Of a DNA stretch of 64,000 nucleotides, positions 19,510 through 30,134 are shown one piece after another. The stretch comes from Macrosoma leucophasiata. Lineage: Eukaryota > Arthropoda > Insecta > Lepidoptera > Hedylidae. The stretch's first letter is position 1. Each line of letters begins with the position of its first letter. The position numbers and the translations under genes are program-made. The DNA is taken from NCBI GenBank assembly GCA_036365455.1, contig JAWQUS010000025.1, positions 25,580,001-25,644,000 of the forward strand, in the 5' to 3' direction. The notes under the pieces are model-generated. The model made no database searches. It had not been told where the DNA came from and saw only the letters and a program-made list of their open reading frames with translations.

Positions 19510-20215
19510 CTGCAGCTGTGAGTTTTGCAACTCGATTTTATTAGTGAAATAGTATTAATTATACTTCTAAGAATAATTTTAAATATATATCGGAAAATAA
19601 AAGAAATATTTAATGTCTATAAAGTCAGTTTACGGACGATAATTTTAAGTGATAACGTAATAAGAGTACATGCGTCCTAAGTCGAAGCCTTATTAGGCCG
19701 ATCGTGTCTCACTATCGCTTGTTCCCGTTGTTCCGCGCCTTCGCTTGCACGCTCGGAGTTAAAACTCAAATTCAGTTAAACTGGATTTGAATTATTATTA
19801 TTATACATTAACATTTTAAAATGTAAACTCGTTTAAGATGTTAGTGAAATCCAGCCAAATGGAGATAGTATTTGGACACGATGATGTGAGAGTCTCCAAT
19901 GTGATGGGTGTAAATTTCACGCATTACAGCACTTCTTTTGTGTTATCTCTAAATTTTTTTAATTAACCAAAGATCGCATTTTTAGAGGGGCGTAATGGGG
20001 ATATCCAATTGAACTCCTCCAGGATAAAATGCGATCTTTATTATATTCACAAAATAAGGATTAAGTAGGAATCGGGGATACATGTCATTAGGGTTCAACC
20101 AACAAAAAATCATATAGGATTTAAGACCTTTAATTTGCAAGATGGTCTAAATAGGTATAAATCATCAAGTTGTCCAAAACATAAATGATTCAACACAACA
20201 ATCTATATATGTACC
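19510..20215. other. Unrecognised, with a hairpin
   Basis: 19.62-19.77 kb resembles the repeat at 3.33 kb. At 19969-20039 AAAGATCGCATTTT and AAAATGCGATCTTT form a stem around ~40 nt. No gene is supported. Confidence 0.45.
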
Positions 20216-20485
20216 CAATGCGTTACACAATTACCTCGCATTAACAATGTACGTAAATCCTTCGAATACGCGTGACCTTCGTCAAACTGTCCCGAAGTAA
20301 TAAGCCGGAGGAAACCGGAAAACTCCGGATTGGCCCGCTCACATTCAGGTACGTGATCGATCACACCAGTCTAGTTACTGTTGCCTGCGACTGACCCAAC
20401 ATGATCCTGCTAATCTCTCTTGATATCGTTTAGGTGGATTTCAAATTTAATTTTGATTTAGGTGATTGAAGTGGCAAATGGATAC
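20216..20485. repeat. Local duplication D260, copy 2
   Basis: Second copy of the 18.85-kb segment: GCGTTACACAATTACCTCGCAT to AAGTGGCAAATGGATACAG. Separated from copy 1 by about 1.1 kb that holds a SINE-A. CATTCAGGTACGTGATCGATCAC is the best-conserved core. Confidence 0.75.
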
Positions 20486-21101
20486 AGCTTGAGTGTCACC
20501 TCCTATTTGTGTGCAGTACTCTAATTTGCGACATTTGTTCTCTCTCAATTTTGTACAAAATTTGTACACTTTCTTGTGAAGCACTTAACTTTCATTCATC
20601 ATGCTTGATTTGTGGAGGCGGGCTCCATCGATGTCGTGTCGTCGAATCTAGAATTGTGACGACACTGATGTCACCAACGGTGACGACCAACCACGGATAC
20701 GATCAATAATTCGTTCCATCAACGTTAATTTTTCAATTTTTCGCTTTGTTAACTTACATTCTCTCCATGGCCACTTTCACTTCAAGACCTTTTGTTAAAC
20801 CAGTGTACCTATTATATCGTATAACTTTAAATTAATATTTTATTTAAATAACCCTCTTCATTTTAAATATGCAGTTCACTCTATTCCACTTCGAACATTC
20901 ATGCATACTTGTAAAAATACAATTTGGAGTGCATAAGTACTGAAAATCATTGAAGCTCAAAAATATCTACATAGAACTAGACGCATTTTTGTCTCACTCA
21001 ATTACGCTTTAGAGCTAGGAATTATCATACAGGATAAAAAAGTATAAAAACAAAATACTGATATCCTTAATAATACTTAAGTATTAATAATGTTGTTCCA
21101 T

Positions 21102-21475
21102 TATTGTGTAGTCAGCTAAATTTGTAGGTCTGTAAAGTTTTTGAATAGCTGCGATGCCCAATTACTTCCAATCTGCTTGAATATCATAATTTCGTATGTC
21201 TGTAAAGTTTCCCAGTACCTCGTAGTTTGGTTATGTGCCCGGAGATGGCAACAGGCTCGTCAACTGTTACATAGGCTAAAAACATAACCGGTGAATCGTG
21301 GGTGTTTGCATGTATGATTAACTCAATTTTAAATCAAGCAGGCTGGAAAAACATGGGCATCTTTGCAGAAACTTTACAGACATACGAAATTATGATATTC
21401 AAGCAGATTGGAAGTAATTGGGCATCGCAGCTATTCAAAAACTTTACAGACCTACAAATTTAGCTGACTACACAA
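21102..21475. repeat. Perfect 109-bp inverted repeat around a SINE-A fragment
   Basis: 21102-21210 and 21369-21475 are reverse complements with no mismatch I can find, over about 107-109 bp. The ~158-bp spacer holds a SINE-A fragment (CCCAGTACCTCG to GTTTGCATGTATG) plus a diverged repeat of the arm sequence (GATGCCCA... and CCTGCTTGA motifs, seen near 21315-21365). Confidence 0.85.
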
Positions 21476-21912
21476 TATTCACTTTGATAATTATGTTAGG
21501 CTACATAGAAACCATTTTAAAAAACATTAGCTTGTTCTTGGAAACTCTTCAGATATGTTATTGTTTTATTTATATTGCTAGCCCACTTCATGTGATTTCA
21601 GTTTAAAGCTCGCAAGTGTAGTTACTGTTTATAAGAAAGTGCTTCTAATATATTTTAATCGGTCGAAGCAGAGAGATATTCCCAGAAATGTAAAGTTGCT
21701 CATACGTTGTTAATGGAAGGCCGCTCAGACTCCCAAGGCGCTTTAGATGTAGATGCCATATATGTTAAGTAATACGGATGTTACATACGGAAATTGCTGC
21801 CGTATTTTAGAGGCCATTTTGAGCTTTTGATCCGACGGTATTATGAAGTACATACATACGGCCGTAGTATAGTAAAAGTTTGGGTTTGCTTGCAATCAAT
21901 GTGAACTGAATG

Positions 21913-22190
21913 CTTTTTTATGTAATGATGGTGGCAAACAAGCATGCAGTTAACATTGATGTTAAATGATGACTGCAGCCTATAGACACGCAAAGAGCAG
22001 TCAAAATACAGATTCGTTGCCACCCCTGAGACTTTAGTTGTTATGTCTTTGTGTCAGTTATAACGGGGCCATACATTACAATCAAAACTGGAAAACAATA
22101 GAACTGAACACTACCATTTGGCGGCAGATAGATTAGGTAATGCAGTGATGATGTCATGACCCTCGAGCTTCTACACTGGTTCCATTCCAA
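21913..22190 (-). repeat. SINE-B, decayed
   Basis: Recognisable along its whole length (GGTGGCAAACAAGCATGCAGTT, ACACTACCATTTGGCGGC) but much more diverged than most; the 5' hairpin is gone. Confidence 0.7.
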
Positions 22191-22329
22191 TTTGGCGATA
22201 GTAATTGTGATAGTCCTGCGTTATCAATTTGACCGCCATTTCATTCGGTTGACAGACTGTACTTGTGGAAGAATTATCTTCCAGTAAGAGAACAATTCTT
22301 CCGCTAGTGGGCGATGAAGTTGTTACGTC

Positions 22330-22555
22330 ACACCGCGGAAACTCCGCCAAAATTCCATACAGACGCTTAATTTGGTCTCTATTACACAGACATCAATCAG
22401 TGACGTGAATTTACACGTGCATCGGTGTGCGTAGCACGTAGAGGATACCAAACATCGCCCATAAGAGGGGAGGAGGTTGGGTGAGGCGGGGAAATTGGGC
22501 GGGACGTCGAAGTGTCCATTCTATACATAGTATTATTATATATTCTCTGGTAACT
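22330..22555. repeat. Interspersed repeat R5, copy 2
   Basis: Same orientation as the 5.57-kb copy, from CACACCGCGGAAACTCCGCC to GTCCATTCTATACATAG. Confidence 0.6.
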
Positions 22556-22689
22556 TTCCGACGCCAGCGATAGTGAATAAATGTAACTGGCGATTCGTAG
22601 GCCTTTGCACAAATACTTTATAACAAGAAATTTACTCTGTTTATCCCTTACGTGAATAAAGGGGAAAAGAGACATTCTACTGATATACT

Positions 22690-22860
22690 TTTTACATTAG
22701 TTTATGACATTTAGTTTTATCTTAGTGATATTCTTGTTTGACATGTATATCAATTGTTATTCGCTTTAATTTATTTTGTTTGTTTTTGACGTGTCATAAG
22801 AGGTGCCTGTCACCCTAAATGAATAAATGAGTTTCTGATTCTGATTCTGATTCTGAAAGA
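22690..22860 (+). repeat. Possible LINE 3' end with (TTCTGA)n tail
   Basis: AATGAATAAATGAGTTTCTGA followed by repeats of TTCTGA is the form of a LINE 3' end with a short tandem tail. The preceding AATTGTTATTCGCTTTAATTT recurs near 56.12 kb. No coding part is seen, so the call is tentative. Confidence 0.35.
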
Positions 22861-23440
22861 CGTGAAGTACATTTTTAACATGGATTAGATACAAAACTTC
22901 AGTCTCACCTGAAAGCAAACTGTCCATTCACATTTAGTGTTAAATTCTTTATTTTTTAAGCTACGTTAGTAAAACGGAGACAATAGACAAACTTAAAAGC
23001 GTATCTCCACTTTCAGCAAGTGTATCCAGCGTGCTTACTTTTAATAATATAGGTCCCAAGTTTCAAGCTCTCACTATTTGGTTACGTCTCAGACACACAG
23101 TTTCGAGCTGGGATCATTGTGTTCTCGTTTAAGATCACTAAGATAGTACATAAGGTGGAGCCGTTATAGACGTAATCTTTGAAGACTCCAAGGATATCTT
23201 TTTCGCTTTTTCTTTTTGTGTGTTTAGTTTTTTCACGTTAGACTATTACTTAAAATGTACTTAAATATTTATTAAGAGATGGCATATTTACATAAGGGAA
23301 AAAATAGATTCAAGGTTTGAATCTTGATTCTAATTTATTACTGTTGAAATATGTTGGTACCTTTATTTAATGTAATCAAAGAAACAAGCAAATTTACATA
23401 AAAATGTATCATAATGTTTGTTGTCTAATATCATGTTGAC
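22860..23440. other. No recognisable feature
   Basis: AT-rich, without shared repeats or coding signal. Confidence 0.45.
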
Positions 23441-23448
23441 TGTCATGT

Positions 23449-23515
23449 GTTCTGTGAAATTCTTTTTATATACCTATGTAGACTACATATGTATATAAAA
23501 AGAATTTCACAGAAC
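23449..23515. repeat. Palindrome, 25-32-bp arms
   Basis: GTTCTGTGAAATTC at 23449 and GAATTTCACAGAAC ending at 23515 bound arms that continue through TTTTTATATAC with a few mismatches near the centre. Not part of a recognised element. Confidence 0.9.
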
Positions 23516-23559
23516 AGCGTAAATATGTATTAAGTAATTTGATTTAGTGTTTATAAATA

Positions 23560-23766
23560 AATAAATAAAATACGCTTACACTCACAGCCCCACAGTAGGT
23601 ATAAACCTGTGTCGCGGGTGCCGTTGTACACATACAACACATACACAAACACCCAGACCCGAAACAAATATCTGTAGACCATACAAATATTTGTCCCGGT
23701 GCGGGGTTCGAACCCGCGACCCTTCGAATCAAACGATGGTTTCACACCGCTGGACTAACCAGAATA
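23560..23766 (-). mobile_element. SINE-E (tRNA-derived)
   Basis: The minus strand reads GTTAGTCCAGCGGTGTGAAACC (split box A TAGTCCAGCGG), GGGTTCGAACCCCGCACCGG (box B), then GACAAATATTTGTATGG, a GTGTTTGTGTATGTGTTG body and an A/T-rich end. tRNA-like head plus unrelated body makes this a SINE. A second, rearranged copy is at 36.6 kb. Confidence 0.75.
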
Positions 23767-23896
23767 ACAGATTAAATTATAGAATAAAAGTGACTCTAAA
23801 ACAAATTCTTCATGATAATATTTGAACTTCCCCACTTTGTAAGACTAAATCATCGAAATTACGCACTAAACCCACGTAATTTTGATATCATGTAAC

Positions 23897-24092
23897 TACG
23901 TAACGTCACGCTTATAATTCCCGAAAGGGTAGGCAGTTAGGTAAATGCATGCAATCAAGCATACATGCAAGCAACCACGACTCGCCGGTTACGTTTTGGC
24001 CCATGTAACAAACATGCGATGAGCCTATGTACATGTCAGGCACATTACCAAACTCCGAGGTTTTGGGAAACTTCCAGAAAATAGAAAATACT
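23897..24092 (-). mobile_element. SINE-A, 5'-truncated
   Basis: The 3' two-thirds in reverse orientation, from ACGTCACGCTTATAATTCCCG to TTCCAGAAAATAG; the tRNA-like head is absent. Confidence 0.75.
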
Positions 24093-24094
24093 GT

Positions 24095-24985
24095 TCAAAT
24101 GGTTGTTTTCTCTTTCCTTTTTTGAAATCACAGAAAAAAAACTTTTCAACATCTCTATTGACTGGTGAAAACATAGAGGAACGCGAACCGGAGGGGAGTA
24201 GCCATAGCGCTTATTACCGATGTAAAACAGTCTGTAATTTTTGCAGGGGGAACTACGTGTGATACACACACACACTACAAAAAACGTCTATTACTACGAA
24301 ACTCACACCTTGACTTTAACAAAATACAAACAATTTCACGCACACATTAAAATATCTAGGCAACAGCCGAAGGACCATTTGGACTTGTACTTGGCCAGAA
24401 GGGAAAGCCTGCATATGTCTATTCCCCTCCGGCCGGTGACCCGTTTGGGTGAAAATATTAAAGCAACATGTTTGGCCATTGTTTATAAACAAAGTTTATC
24501 TTGAATACAAAGCTTAAACGGTCCCATGTCATTACCTACGTCACACCAAATTCTATAAGAGGTTTAGCAATTAAATGCCATCAATTACACGTGGATAACA
24601 CAAGAGGATTAATCCTTTGCATGAAGATAATCCTACAACTAAACGATTACTCGCAAAACAATCCGATAAGTATACCTTGTTCACAAATAGATAAACATAT
24701 TGAGGTGGTATTGGAGTAATCCCATATAAGCTAAGTTTGATATCTTAATTTGTTTGAGTACGCTGAGGTTTGAATTTTGGGAATTTCATTTGGATGAATG
24801 GTGCCTCAGTCTTTGTTTTATACACTACATCTACATCTAATGTTTAGAGATGAATTCTCGGATAATTTGATGTTTTTGGATATCAGATTGTTTTCTTTCT
24901 ATAATTGACAAGCACTTCTATTTTTAATTGAATAATCCATCGGAATACATTTCAAGTGTGGAATTAATGATGATCTAAAATGTTG
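24095..24985. other. No recognisable feature
   Basis: Two adjoining plus-strand frames (24241-24504 and 24501-24719) show no motif, biased composition or conserved repeat. I do not call a gene. Confidence 0.45.
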
Positions 24986-24989
24986 AAGC

Positions 24990-25335
24990 ACGCATGGCCT
25001 CACGGCCGGTGTAGATCGGAAGCGATCTACTCGGTTAAGCGATACGGGCGGGGTCGGGTGTGTGATGGGTGATCGCTAGCGGCAAATTATATTCTTTCGG
25101 AGGGCACGTTAAGCCATTGATCTCTGTTGCTATCGATATATAGCAGTCGTTAAACCTTGTTGGAGGCGTTATGGGCGGTTTGAAAATATCGGACAGTGGG
25201 TTGGCCACTAACCTTTATCTCCACCAACCCACATTGGAGCAGCGTGGTGAAGTAAGCTCCAGGCCTCCTCCCAAGATGGGGAGAGACTTGTGCCTAGCTG
25301 TGGGACGTATCAAGGGTTGCCATTATCATATACAT
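24990..25335 (+). repeat. SINE-D copy
   Basis: Forward copy from GCATGGCCTCACGGCCGGTG to GTGGGACGTATCAAGGGTTG, with an ATT-rich 3' end. The middle is diverged. Confidence 0.75.
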
Positions 25336-25339
25336 ATTG

Positions 25340-25845
25340 TATTATTATTATAAGTAATATCTATACGTCTTGTCGATTCACTGTACTACACGCTTATAAA
25401 AGATGAACCCAGCTTACGCATGTCGTTTTTACATGAAATACAGCTTAACTCAACCTTATTATCTTCTAAGTTACAGATTAGTTCTCTAAATTAATTCCAG
25501 CGAAGCATAAGTTTGAGTTAAGTAAACTTAATTGCAACTTCACTTTAATATAGTGCGTTAAGTTTAGAAAACTGATTAAACTTGTGTTCACTAAAGTTTT
25601 AATTTCGTCGGTTTATTTTCATTTAAAACTCAGTTTTTAAAGTAATCTAACCTAAACTTGCACTAAATAAACAAAGTTGTTTTAAGTTGAGCAAATTTAA
25701 ACAAGTTGATCATATTTTAGGTTATGCACAATCTGTATTTAATCTATCGTGTTTTTACTTCAGTCGAGAGGCGTACATTGCTGTACAAATTCTTTTAACA
25801 GATACCCACAACGATGTTGTGCGTTAGGAGAGAATATGCCATAAA
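25340..25845. other. No recognisable feature
   Basis: AT-rich sequence, nothing shared within the window. Confidence 0.5.
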
Positions 25846-25848
25846 AGG

Positions 25849-26292
25849 TTATTACACGACACGGTATTCACGGTCCGGCAGAAAGGGTGGGCGTGGCCTC
25901 GCGCCAGGTTACCGCTTATTACACTATCCGGTCGAAAGGCCCTAACTCAGTCACAGTACAAATATGAACAGTATGGAACCTACTTACAGAACGTTGAAAC
26001 GGCGCAATCACCCAAACATGGCGCATCAACGAGGCCCCTAAACGGTTCTCGCGGTGCTGCAGCTCCGAGTCACTCGCTACTTGAGCGTCGATGCGCATGT
26101 TTGTGTGAGTGTGCCGTTTTGAACGTTTTGTACGTAGTTTCCATACTGTTCATATTTATACTGTGTGTGGTTAGGGCGTTAGGCTGACCGGGCCGCTTCG
26201 GTCGCCCTAACTAGGGCCCTAACTCTCTAAATGTTATTACACTACACTGACCCTTGCTATCGTACCCTGAATACCGTGCCGTGTAATAAGTC
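25849..26292. mobile_element. Fold-back MITE
   Basis: Terminal inverted repeats TTATTACACGACACGGTATTC and GAATACCGTGCCGTGTAATAA are 25+ bp with few mismatches. Inverted pairing continues inward (AATATGAACAGTATGGAA with TTCCATACTGTTCATATTT; GAACGTTGAAACGGC with GCCGTTTTGAACGTT), so most of the 440 bp can fold on itself. The centre is GC-rich. No coding capacity; superfamily undetermined. Confidence 0.75.
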
Positions 26293-26574
26293 CTAAAATC
26301 ATTACGCTTGGCATGCGGATCAATGATTGCAATGGAGGTAGATTTATCGCGGGACGCTGCTGCCCATCGAACTTATTACTAATCTAAATGGTTTGAAAAA
26401 TACATTCAGTAGACTCAATAGCAACCTCCTATCTGAGGATTCAACCAGACTCCCGATTAGCAGAAGTGGTCTGCCACCAGTCTGGCCTTTGCAACTTTGG
26501 CGGTGAGTGATAAATGGCTGAATACTCAAACGTCACTCAATTTTAAGCAGCAACAATTTTTTTTTTCTTACTGT

Positions 26575-26860
26575 TGGTAGACCTTCATTGACGAAGCTCG
26601 AGGGCGTAGGCACCACCGCATCATATAATTTACTTTCCGCTAAATGGTAGTGTTCAGCACTATCATGTTCCGGTCAGGTGGTAATGTACGGCCCTGTAAT
26701 TTCCGGCACAGAGGCACAACACCTTAGGCCTCAGAAGTGGTAACGCATCTGCATTTTGACCTTAGTCTTCGTGTAAGTGTCTATAGTCTGCAGTCATCAC
26801 TTAACATCAATGTGAACTGCTTGCTTGTTTGCCACTGCCATTATTTTTTTTTTTCTTCCC
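26575..26860 (+). repeat. SINE-B, full-length
   Basis: Forward copy with a diverged 5' end (GTTGGTAGACCTTCATTGACG). Its 3' end reads TTGCCACTGCCATTATTTTTTT instead of running into an A-rich tail. Confidence 0.8.
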
Positions 26861-26864
26861 ATTT

Positions 26865-27600
26865 TATCTGCCATCGGCCATAAGCCAGATCTTTGTTTGT
26901 CCATTAGATAAAAAAAAGTATGTATGAACTGTCAAAGTGTAGCATATTGGTTGTATAGATGTTAATTAGCACAGAATCATTCATCATCAGAGTCAGATTT
27001 TTGCTATAATTTGGAGTAATTGCAAAAATCTGATAGTGGTTTACATTTTTTTTTTCATATTTATATAAAACCGTTAATGCTATCAGGCTAACATAACTAA
27101 GGCTGAAAGAAAAACGTCGTCTAACAGAAATACGAATTTTATTTATTCAAAAGGAAATGTTGGGGGAAGTTTCGTATATCATTTTTCACCTGAAATTTAT
27201 TCAGTCGTTCCAAAAGCAGCCTGAGTGGGCTTCGCGGTGACAATGGAGAAATTAATGTGCTTAGGAAATTTGTTGTGTGGGTGAATTGATCTATCGTCGG
27301 TAAAATTTGGTGTTAAATAATAACAAGTGAGTTTAGTTTTCAGCGCTACGGTGTTTGTAAAATACTAAAGCTGGGTTGCAAATAGGTATTTTGCTAATTT
27401 TATTGAAACATTTCACATCCTTCTCTTACTTTTTATTTATTTATTTCAGAAAAAGATTACCATCTATTTAAACACAATACATTCTCGTTTACAGAAGCTA
27501 TAGGTAATACAAAGTATTCTATGCATAAATAACTTAAAGGTAAACACAACATTTGCTATAGAACTAAATTAAATTAAGAGATGAGTGAGATAACAAAAAA
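26865..27600. other. No recognisable gene; small hairpin
   Basis: CAGATTTTTGC and GCAAAAATCTG form a short stem at about 26993-27034. Nothing else identified. Confidence 0.5.
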
Positions 27601-27617
27601 AAACTACTTAAGTAGTA

Positions 27618-27907
27618 TATTTTATTTTAAAAGAAAAATGGAAGGAAAAATTTGACTTCAGGCGAGACTCGAACTCGCGGCCTACTGGGAACCTAGTCCA
27701 GCCGCTCTTCCAAATGAGCTACTGAAGTCCTGCCCGATTTGTCAAATCTTTCCTTCACATCTATTGCATTGCTTTATGGTAGCAGCAGCGCCATCTATTA
27801 CCAACTATGCTAGTTAGGCAACGTCAAATTTTCCTTTCCATTTTTTTTTAAAAATAAAATATATTTTCACAGACATGTGTTAATGCGAAATAATATAAAA
27901 AAACAAT
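27618..27907 (+). mobile_element. SINE-C, 5'-inverted copy
   Basis: Flanked by the 13-bp duplication TACTTAAGTAGTA (27605-27617 and 27908-27920), itself partly palindromic. The tail is forward at the right; the inverted left part starts at ATATTTTATTTTAAAAG and runs through the entire head to the 5' leader (CTAACTAGCATAG on the sense strand). It is the longest copy and defines the 5' end of the family. Confidence 0.9.
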
Positions 27908-28250
27908 TACTTAAGTAGTAGTTTGTTTCGTTATCTCACTCATCTCTTAGAAATGTGTTAAAGTTAGAGAAGGATATGAAATGTTACAATAACTTTCACT
28001 TTAACAAATAACTTGGTGCAACCCAGCCTAACTTTACTCTTCCTATTTTCGATTTCGGGATTTCGATTCCTGTGTGGAACGAGTATTTTTCACTCGCTCC
28101 GTATATAAATATCGCTATACAGTAATTTGAAGAATATTGCGTGTGGAATAAATATTTCTGGATCTTAAGACACTTGTTAACGCAGATCACCGATAAATTT
28201 TATGAGTTGTATTACTCGTAAAGTTGATTACACATATTTCATATTTATAA

Positions 28251-28435
28251 CTAGCTGTGACCGCGACTTTGTCCGCGTGAGAATTTATGATTGTTCAGTA
28301 CCTACCCGAACGAAGTCGTGGGCGCAGCTAGTTTAAAAGTAGCCTTAGGTACTCCTTATTACTTAAGCTTACTTAGTAAAAAGCGATTATTTTTATATTA
28401 CAAACAGACTCTCCAATTTTATAAATTTATATAGA
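28251..28435 (-). mobile_element. Helitron, internally deleted
   Basis: Reversed: CTAGCTGTGACCGCGACTTTG...CGAAGTCGTGGGCGCAGCTAG hairpin at the left, 5' TCTATATAAA at the right before A. It lacks the CTGT run and the GACGGGACTTTCAC block. Confidence 0.8.
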
Positions 28436-28591
28436 TGTCTCTTTACTATGAGTGGCCTGAAACGCTCTTGGCCGACTTGACTAATGCACAACTAATGATG
28501 GCTAATAACATATTGATCATTTCAAACACTGCTTAAAATTAACACAAACGCAAAATTAACAAATATTACAGTTAGAAGTGGATCATAAGGT

Positions 28592-29120
28592 GGTTTTTTT
28601 TTTTAATTTTTTTTTTATTCTCCATTTAAAGAGCTTGGTCAAAGACCATGACGCTCTATACGTTCACATGAATTACATTATTCATTTAAAAAAAAAAATT
28701 AAACAACATTAGCTCATTGACAATTGATATAGTTGCAACAGTATTCTGGCGTCATCCGTAGTAGGATCTGCCAGGACACTGTTGCAATGTCCTATTTCTA
28801 ATGAAGCCCTGCGATGAGCCTCACCTCGAACACATTCAACCAAAATATGGTATACGTCTTCCACTTTACCACATTTACTACAATTAGGGGTATCAGATTG
28901 ACTCATTAAGAATTTAAACTTATTAAATAGCACATGTCCGGAGCGAAGTCTCATCATTGTGACAAGTTCTTTCCAAGGTGGTTTTAGTATAACATAAAGT
29001 TCCTTGAACATTAAAGCTATTGTTAAATTGGAGAACTGGATTTCACGGCTCGTTCGCACCATCTGCAGTCGCAGGTCATAATTTTTGACGAGCTGTTTGC
29101 ACTTTCTAGGCATTTGGGTT
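28592..29120 (-). pseudogene. LINE 3' fragment (Jockey/I/R1 type)
   Basis: The 134-codon frame at 28709-29113 contains RLRSGHVLFNKF and then a zinc-knuckle-like CSKCGKVEDVYHILVEC, a signature of the C-terminal end of Jockey, I and R1 clade LINE proteins just after the RT/RNase H region. A poly(T) at 28592-28618 is the reversed poly(A) tail. The copy is 5'-truncated; no RT motifs remain. Confidence 0.7.
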
Positions 29121-29185
29121 TTGCGTTGGCTGTTTCATAGGAGGATGGTATGATTTTGATTTTTATTGATTTATACCCGTATGAA

Positions 29186-29545
29186 GTGCGCATGGCCCTG
29201 CGGCTGTAGATTGCAAACGATCTACTCGGTTAAGCGATACAGGCGCGGTCGGAGTGTGAGATGAGTGACCGATAGTGGCAAATTGAAATGCGCGTTACCG
29301 TGCTTTGGAGGGCACGTTAAGCCGTCGATCCTAGTTGCTATCGATTGATAGCAGTCGTTAAACCTTATCGGCAGCCTTATAGGCGGTTTGAAAAACATCC
29401 GACAGCGGGTTTGGTACCCCGTATCTCCACCAACCCGCATTGGAGCAGCGTGGTGGAGTAAGCTCCAGGCCTCCCCCTATGAAGTGGAGAGAATCGTGCT
29501 CAGCAGTGGGACATATCAAGGGTAGTCATTTTTATTATTATTTAT
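29186..29545 (+). repeat. SINE-D copy
   Basis: Forward copy from GCGCATGGCCCTGCGGC to CAGTGGGACATATCAAGGGT, followed by ATT repeats. Full-length. Confidence 0.75.
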
Positions 29546-29785
29546 TTTGCGTATATTTGGGTTTCGATGAAAGCTAATGAAAAACGTATACTTGCCTATC
29601 GGGAGCCGATTACTAATGCTTTTCTTAAGCTTTCGATTAGGACATCATCTTGTCAGTTTCGTACCCCTTAACTTTTTCCTAGAAGTGTTTTCGTCCGCCG
29701 GTATAGGTATACTTAAGAGCATTATGTTTTAATAGGCGGTTTGAAATTGATAAAGTTTTGAACGAAAGCATTAGAATTAGGAGGT

Positions 29786-29890
29786 TTCCTGACCGGACCA
29801 TGATAGCACTGAACATTACCATCAAGCTTTACCTAGTCTGGTAATGCGTCGGTTCTTATGTCCTCGAGTTCTGTCATTAGTAGGTACTAG
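29786..29890 (-). repeat. SINE-B, decayed fragment
   Basis: CCTGACCGGACCATGATAGC, TGAACATTACCATCAAGC and GAGTTCTGTCATTAG are recognisable with many changes. Confidence 0.5.
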
Positions 29891-30134
29891 TCTGTAATGT
29901 GATTTAATCAACATAATTTATGTTACTTGTCATTAAGGCTCATATTTCACGAGCAAGTCATTACACGTCGCGAATACATTACGTTAAATCTGATCGTGAA
30001 GTCATTTGTCATATTTATACTTGACATTGCGTGTCGCCAATAGGATATAAGACAGGCATACTCAGGATCAGGGATTCGTTCATTTGCGAATGTGGTTAAG
30101 ATATATATAGGTGAACAACCATATCTTTTATTCA

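Noticed and set aside
24241..24719. Two adjoining plus-strand ORFs as a host gene
   Set aside because: Different frames, no signal peptide, motif or compositional sign of coding.
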